Source: DAOUJW01 sp034421015 (GTDB taxonomy: Bacteria > Chloroflexota > Dehalococcoidia > Lucifugimonadales > UBA2985). Taken from it: a stretch of DNA of 64,000 nucleotides. The DNA is taken from NCBI GenBank assembly GCA_034421015.1, contig DAOUKT010000010.1:87608-151607 (forward strand), in the 5' to 3' direction. Both the position numbers and the translations under genes were made by a program. This document shows positions 59,579 to 64,000 of this stretch, piece after piece. How positions within the stretch are numbered: the first letter of the stretch is position 1; each line of letters opens with the position of its first letter. Below the pieces are notes generated by a model. It ran no database searches, was not told the origin of the DNA, and was given only the letters and a program-made list of their open reading frames with translations.

Positions 59579-61597
59579 ATGAGGCGGAATTCCTCAATAA
59601 CTAAGGTTGGCCTGGCGTTGCTGGCAGTGGCCATGCTGTCCATTGCCCTGGCGTGCGACGGCCAGGACCCAGAGGCGACCATTGCGCCAACAGCTCTGCC
59701 GCCTGCGGCAACAATCCTGCCGATGACGGAGCAACCTACGGCGACAACAACTGCCTCCAGTACTCCAAATGCCGTGGTGCCTACCATTATTGCCCAGCGG
59801 GTCGCCGCACTACCATCGCCAACTCCAACACCCGATACACACGGCCAATCATGGACTTGGATGGAGCGGTACCTGCGGAGCCCGGGCTATGACCCCGCGT
59901 GGGGTGAACCGGTGCCCGGTGGCACCTTTGTCTTCGGGGCGCAGTTGGACGTGCCCAGCTTCACCCCTGCCGAGCAGGGCTGCTGCTACTATCACGGGTG
60001 CTTCCGAGGCCTGGCCTGGAACTCCCTCTTTCGCATAGATCCCTGGACCGGAGACCTGGGAGCGATTGAAGGGGACCTGGTGGAGAGTTGGGAGATGTCG
60101 GAGGACGGCCTGACCCTGGAAATGAGCCTCAGGGAGGGAGTGACGTTCTTCAATGAGATACCGGAACAGTCGCCGCTCCCCGCGGAGTACAACGGCGGCC
60201 TGATAGCCGGTGATGAGTTCGTCTGCGAGGACGCGGTGGCCACATACAGGAGGAGCGTTTGGCCGCCGGAATGGGAGCCCAGGCTGACCGCCGGAAGGGC
60301 GGACCTGAGCCACCTGGAAGACATGTCGTGCCCGGACGGCCCAAGGGGACACACCTTTGTGATGCACTTCTCAGAGGCAAGAGGGAAAACGTTGGGCGTG
60401 CTGGCCGGTCGCGCGGCGGTGGTCATGGACAAGGACGTGGTGGACTGGCTCAATGACTTTGGTGAGGCCAGGGGCGCTGCATTCATGGACGTCGCAATCC
60501 CCGCCAACTTCTACTCCATGCACGGTACGGGGCCATTCATGCCGGTGGAGATAAACCTCAGCGTCAGCACAGACTTTGTTGCCAACCCCGACTACTTCCG
60601 GGAGGGGCTTCCTCTTATAGACGCCTACCGCAACGTGATCATCAAGGATATTGAGAGCCGGTTCACGGCGCTTGCGACGGGAAAGATTCACTTCATGGGT
60701 GAGGGGAGTTGGAGTATGACTCCGGGACAGGCCGAGCAGGCCATTCGCGACTTCCCGGATCGAATAGTCGTCAACAATCAGTTGAATCACTGGGCAAGGA
60801 CGATGGTTTTCGGAGCCAGGGCTCCGTGGGACGATGTGCGCGTGAGGAGGGCGATCCACCTGGCCCTTGACCGGGACCAGTGGGTGGACTTCTACCGGAT
60901 AGCCGGGTACGAAGGAATGAAGCTTGCAAACTCCTTCGCCCCGGGAACGTACTATGCGCCGACGGATGAGGAGATTCGGACCTGGCCAGGGTATCGACAG
61001 CCCAAGGACGAGGACGTCGCGGAGGCCAACCGGCTGATGGACGAGGTGTTCGGGGCGGGAGAGAGGCCGTCAGCCAAGTGCATGGCTTCCGTCACCAATT
61101 CATCCGACACCGACGCCTGCCTGTTCGTCATAGACACGCTGAAGAAGAACCTGAACATGTCGGTCTCGTCCGACTTCGGTGATCCCGCGTCGCAGGCTGC
61201 CGTGTCGGACAGCGGCAACTTCGACATGCGGATTTCCTCCTACGTTCAATCCACAATCGGTGACCCGGACGATGATCTTTATAACAACTACGTGCCGGGT
61301 CTCATTGAGTTCTCCTCAAGGAAAATCATGGAGGCGAGGTGGGCGGAACAGCCGGAGGTGATGGCTGAGGTGGAGAGGATGATCCGGGGCCAGTCCTCTG
61401 AACTGGACCCCATAAGGAGGAAGCAACTTGCAAGGGAGTTGGACCTGAAGCTGCTGAACGACGTGTTGCAGTACGTGGTTGTGGGATGGAGCCTCATATT
61501 CCCCGGCTGGAGAACTGAACTGAAGGGATGGAGGGGCTACGACCTGTACTCCTACACCAAGTACGCCATGCACGAGAGAATGTGGATAGAAGGATAG
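59579..61597 (+). CDS. Family-5 solute-binding lipoprotein, array copy 7
   Basis: 672 residues, the longest copy because of an extended Thr/Ala/Pro linker (about residues 28-95). The lipobox is SIALACDGQ, with Asp after the Cys instead of Ala-Ser-Glu. The body pairs with copy 6 but carries its own changes: KDIESRFTALATGKIHFMGE in place of KDIGSRF and HYMGE, and RIVVNNQLNHWARTMVFGAR. ATG 59579 follows GGAAGG after 5 bases. It keeps QGCCYYHGC and ends MWIEG. Confidence 0.92.
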   Translation: MRRNSSITKVGLALLAVAMLSIALACDGQDPEATIAPTALPPAATILPMTEQPTATTTASSTPNAVVPTIIAQRVAALPSPTPTPDTHGQSWTWMERYLRSPGYDPAWGEPVPGGTFVFGAQLDVPSFTPAEQGCCYYHGCFRGLAWNSLFRIDPWTGDLGAIEGDLVESWEMSEDGLTLEMSLREGVTFFNEIPEQSPLPAEYNGGLIAGDEFVCEDAVATYRRSVWPPEWEPRLTAGRADLSHLEDMSCPDGPRGHTFVMHFSEARGKTLGVLAGRAAVVMDKDVVDWLNDFGEARGAAFMDVAIPANFYSMHGTGPFMPVEINLSVSTDFVANPDYFREGLPLIDAYRNVIIKDIESRFTALATGKIHFMGEGSWSMTPGQAEQAIRDFPDRIVVNNQLNHWARTMVFGARAPWDDVRVRRAIHLALDRDQWVDFYRIAGYEGMKLANSFAPGTYYAPTDEEIRTWPGYRQPKDEDVAEANRLMDEVFGAGERPSAKCMASVTNSSDTDACLFVIDTLKKNLNMSVSSDFGDPASQAAVSDSGNFDMRISSYVQSTIGDPDDDLYNNYVPGLIEFSSRKIMEARWAEQPEVMAEVERMIRGQSSELDPIRRKQLARELDLKLLNDVLQYVVVGWSLIFPGWRTELKGWRGYDLYSYTKYAMHERMWIEG

Positions 61598-61642
61598 GTG
61601 GGTCATTCGGAAAATGGCAGTACGACCGGTGAACTTAAGGGA

Positions 61643-61675
61643 AGGCCCTCGCACTTGTGCGGGGGCCTCCTTGAT
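61643..61675 (+). terminator. Terminator after array copy 7
   Basis: AGGCCCTCGCAC (61643-61654) pairs with GTGCGGGGGCCT (61657-61668) with one mismatch; CCTTGATT follows. Confidence 0.7.
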
Positions 61676-61713
61676 TGTGGATTGTGGAGAAATGTCCGGC
61701 CGGATACCAGCTA

Positions 61714-61742
61714 TTGACAAAAGCTAAGGGTAGTGCTAGCCT
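61714..61742 (+). promoter_or_regulatory. Promoter of array copy 8
   Basis: TTGACA (61714-61719), 17 bases ending TGC, TAGCCT (61737-61742). Confidence 0.7.
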
Positions 61743-61773
61743 TCCGCTCAATTTACAGGAAGGAGGGAGGTAT

Positions 61774-63723
61774 ATGCGTAGACGCAATGCGTCGATTCTC
61801 AAGTCGGTAGTGGCAGTGTTGGCTGCTGCGATGCTGGCGGTTGCGCTGGCTTGCGCAAGCGAGGACCCCACCGCGGTCCCAACGGCCGCGCCGACTGCCG
61901 CGCCGACTGCAACGCCAACGGTTCCGTCGGCGGATTTGGTTCTACCAACCAACACCCCGGTTGCAGACACGGATATGGACATCACGTGGATGGAGAGGTA
62001 TTTGAAGAGCCCGGGGTACGATCCTGCTTGGGGTGAGCCCAGGACAGGCGGTACGTTCATATTCGGCTCCAACCGCGACACCACCAACTTCAACCCGGCC
62101 ACTGTGGGTGGATGCTACTCCCACGGCTGCTGGGGTGAGTTGACCTACAACTCCCTGTTCCGCATCGACCCGTGGGTGGGTCTTGGAACCTTTGAGGGAG
62201 ACCTGGCAGAGGGCTGGGAGCTTTCGGATGATGGTCTCAGCTTGACCATTACACTCCGGGAAGGCGTCACATTCTACAACAACCCACACCTGCCGGAGGA
62301 AGTGGCAAGCAAGGTAAACGGCGATGAGTTCGTGTGCGAGGACGCTGCCGCCAGCTTCGAGCGCATGGCGCGCCCGCCGGAGTGGGAAGCGCCCATTATG
62401 GGCACAACCCGGGCTACGTTCGCCCACCTTGGGGAGCTCACGTGCCCAGACGGGCCTCGCGGGTACACCTTTGTCATGCACTTCACCGAGCCAAGGGCGA
62501 GCACCCTGAGCACTCTGTCCCGCGGCCTGGCTATGCTGGACAAGGACTGGATTGACTGGCTGCACGGCCACGAGGCGAACGTCATGAGGGACTCGCCTCC
62601 GGACAACTTCTACTGGCAGTCAGGGACCGGCGCATTCATTCCGGATGATATCAACGTAGCCGTACGCGCGAACTACGTGGCAAACCCGGACTACTTCCGC
62701 GAGGGGCTGCCTCTCCTGGAGAGGTACGAGAACGTGGTAATCAAGGACCCGGGCACCAGGTTCACGGCCCTGGCCACGAACAAAATCCAGTTCTACGGAG
62801 AGGGAAGCTACGGCTTCACCTCCGGTCAGGCTGAACAGGCCCTGCGCGACTTCCCTGACACCATCGTGATCAACCCTCAGATGAACATGTGGGCCCGCGT
62901 GATCTACTTCAACGCGGCTGGGCCTCCGTTCAACAGCTGGAAGGCCAGACAGGCCGTTCAGTTGGCCATTGACAGGGAAGAGTGGAGGGCGTTCCGACAG
63001 GTCAGAGTGGGCGACAGTGTGCTGGAAGGCACGCGCATGGCCTACTCAGTGCCGCCGGGAACCTACTTCGCTCCTACGGACGAAGAGATAATGTCCTGGC
63101 CGGGCTGGCGACAGCCCAAGGACGAGGACTTCGCGAGGGCCAACCAGTTGCTGGACGAGTTGTTCGGGCCGGGTGAGCGCCCTGCGATCCAGTGCCTGGC
63201 GCCCACGCCCCAGCAGAGCGACATTGACGCATGTCTGTTCGTGATGGACCAGTTGACGAAGAACCTTGGCTGGGAGACCACGTCAGACTTCCTGGACACC
63301 ACGGCCGCCTACGACAAGAGGGAGACCAACTCCTTTGACCTGACGCTGGGCTCCGGCACTGTGAGCACGGTAACGGGCGACCCGGACGACGCCTACCCCA
63401 GGACGTTCCTGAGAGAGTTCGTCTCGGTGAGCTACGGGGCCAAGGACAGCGTGGAAGGGCTCTGGGAGGAGCAGCCGGAGAACATGCAGATGCTGGACGA
63501 TATGATCAGGGGGCAGTCCAGAGAGCTGGACCCCGTGAAGCGTCGAGAGCTGTTCCGGACCCTGGAAGACTTCCTCCGAACCGAGGTCGTCAGCTACCAC
63601 GACATGCTTGGATGGACCAACATATTCCCGTCCTGGCGTTCAGAAGTGAAGGGTATCAAGGGCTACGACCTGTACTCCTTCACCAAGGGCGCCATGTGGG
63701 AAAGGGTGTGGTACGGAGAGTAG
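61774..63723 (+). CDS. Family-5 solute-binding lipoprotein, divergent array copy 8
   Basis: 649 residues from ATG 61774, preceded by AGGAGGGAGG. The lipobox VALACASED is shared, but the mature body is the outlier: GGCYSHGCW replaces GCCYxHGC, so one Cys of the trio is lost. KIQFYGEGSYGFTSGQAEQA replaces the block common to the others. NAAGPPFNSWKARQAVQLAI and MSWPGWRQPKDEDF are further private variants. The ending is YHDMLGWTNIFPSWRSEVKG. The ligand pocket is therefore probably different. An in-frame start at 61675 would read through the promoter and is rejected. Confidence 0.92.
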   Translation: MRRRNASILKSVVAVLAAAMLAVALACASEDPTAVPTAAPTAAPTATPTVPSADLVLPTNTPVADTDMDITWMERYLKSPGYDPAWGEPRTGGTFIFGSNRDTTNFNPATVGGCYSHGCWGELTYNSLFRIDPWVGLGTFEGDLAEGWELSDDGLSLTITLREGVTFYNNPHLPEEVASKVNGDEFVCEDAAASFERMARPPEWEAPIMGTTRATFAHLGELTCPDGPRGYTFVMHFTEPRASTLSTLSRGLAMLDKDWIDWLHGHEANVMRDSPPDNFYWQSGTGAFIPDDINVAVRANYVANPDYFREGLPLLERYENVVIKDPGTRFTALATNKIQFYGEGSYGFTSGQAEQALRDFPDTIVINPQMNMWARVIYFNAAGPPFNSWKARQAVQLAIDREEWRAFRQVRVGDSVLEGTRMAYSVPPGTYFAPTDEEIMSWPGWRQPKDEDFARANQLLDELFGPGERPAIQCLAPTPQQSDIDACLFVMDQLTKNLGWETTSDFLDTTAAYDKRETNSFDLTLGSGTVSTVTGDPDDAYPRTFLREFVSVSYGAKDSVEGLWEEQPENMQMLDDMIRGQSRELDPVKRRELFRTLEDFLRTEVVSYHDMLGWTNIFPSWRSEVKGIKGYDLYSFTKGAMWERVWYGE

Positions 63724-63761
63724 ACCAGGGGACCTGGTTCCCTGATCTGTAGAGGCAATTC

Positions 63762-63796
63762 AGCAGGCCCCCGGTCACGGGGGCCTGCTCGTTTTC
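63762..63796 (+). terminator. Terminator after array copy 8
   Basis: AGCAGGCCCCC (63762-63772) pairs with GGGGGCCTGCT (63779-63789), followed by CGTTTTC. Confidence 0.88.
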
Positions 63797-63821
63797 GGGA
63801 ATATCCCTGCTCAGTCGCTGA

Positions 63822-63851
63822 TTGACATTCTGCCGGAGATTGTGATAGCGT
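63822..63851 (+). promoter_or_regulatory. Promoter of array copy 9
   Basis: TTGACA (63822-63827), 18 bases ending TGA, TAGCGT (63846-63851). Confidence 0.65.
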
Positions 63852-63887
63852 GCGCTCAAACCTGCATCTGCGTTAAGGGGGTGTTGC

Positions 63888-64000
63888 ATGAGGCTTTACG
63901 GAAAAGCGTTTCTGAAGCCTTTGTTGGCAGTTATGGCGCTCTCCATGCTCCTGGTTGCTCTGGCATGCGCGAGCGAGGATGCGACTCCTGTCCCACCCAC
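63888..64000 (+). CDS. Family-5 solute-binding lipoprotein, array copy 9 (3' partial)
   Basis: Only the first 37 residues are in the window: a basic start MRLYGKAFLKPLLAVMALSM, then LLVALACASEDATPVPP. The signal peptide, LALAC-type lipobox and beginning of a Thr/Pro linker match the array copies upstream, as does the promoter. AAGGGGG lies 7-8 bases before ATG 63888. The array therefore continues beyond the window. Confidence 0.8.
   Translation, partial: MRLYGKAFLKPLLAVMALSMLLVALACASEDATPVPP

Overview
This window looks like chromosomal DNA from a GC-rich member of the Chloroflexota, probably the SAR202/Dehalococcoidia side. That is an inference from gene content: paralogous family-5 solute-binding lipoproteins, surface proteins held by a single C-terminal membrane helix (which suits a cell without a classical outer membrane), MetE C-terminal-domain proteins without the N-terminal half, a split transketolase, and a DnaB-DnaD-DnaC type primosome cluster beside rplI. 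No rRNA or marker gene settles the lineage.

Layout. 1-4.4 kb: the 3' part of purL, an AT-richer UvrD/Rep-type helicase, and tRNA-Pro(GGG). 4.5-14.9 kb, minus strand: a peptide-type ABC transporter (two ATPases and two permeases with four-base overlaps), a large membrane-anchored solute-binding protein whose lobes appear in permuted order, an anchored beta-propeller protein and an anchored coiled-coil protein. 15.1-17.2 kb: small zinc-ribbon proteins, a DUF1801 protein and a tandem pair of tiny membrane proteins with the same C-terminus. 17.2-19.0 kb, minus: an ArsC/Spx-like gene with an in-frame TGA at its catalytic Cys position (candidate selenoprotein) and two subunits of a molybdenum hydroxylase without the large subunit. 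19.1-31.2 kb: M1 aminopeptidase, hydrolase, DTGA aspartic-protease-like protein, two MetE-like genes behind a structured leader, queG, a HAD/DUF362/split-transketolase operon. 31.4-42.2 kb: metalloprotease-like lipoprotein, BFN-domain protein, glutamate-type dehydrogenase, membrane J-domain protein, methyltransferase, a hydrolase-macrodomain fusion, CitE-like lyase, folB, thioredoxin-like lipoprotein. 42.3-46.7 kb: rplI, dnaB, dnaD-like, a DnaC-like protein with two AAA+ modules, HIT protein, tRNA-Glu(CTC).

46.8-64.0 kb is one tandem array of nine family-5 solute-binding lipoproteins (eight complete, the ninth cut by the window end). Every copy has its own TTGACA-like/17-18 bp/TAnnnT promoter, and each of the eight complete copies ends in a GC hairpin, so each copy is built as an independent transcription unit. 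No permease or ATPase lies within the array; the nearest transporter is the minus-strand operon at 4.5-8.9 kb. Shared leaders attached to different mature bodies point to recombination between copies.

Three pairs of an inverted, palindromic repeat of about 35 bp sit between genes (16.4, 25.4 and 33.7 kb). The main leads are the candidate selenoprotein, the binding-protein array with its mosaic copies, the permuted binding protein, and the pseudo-hydrolase/macrodomain fusion.
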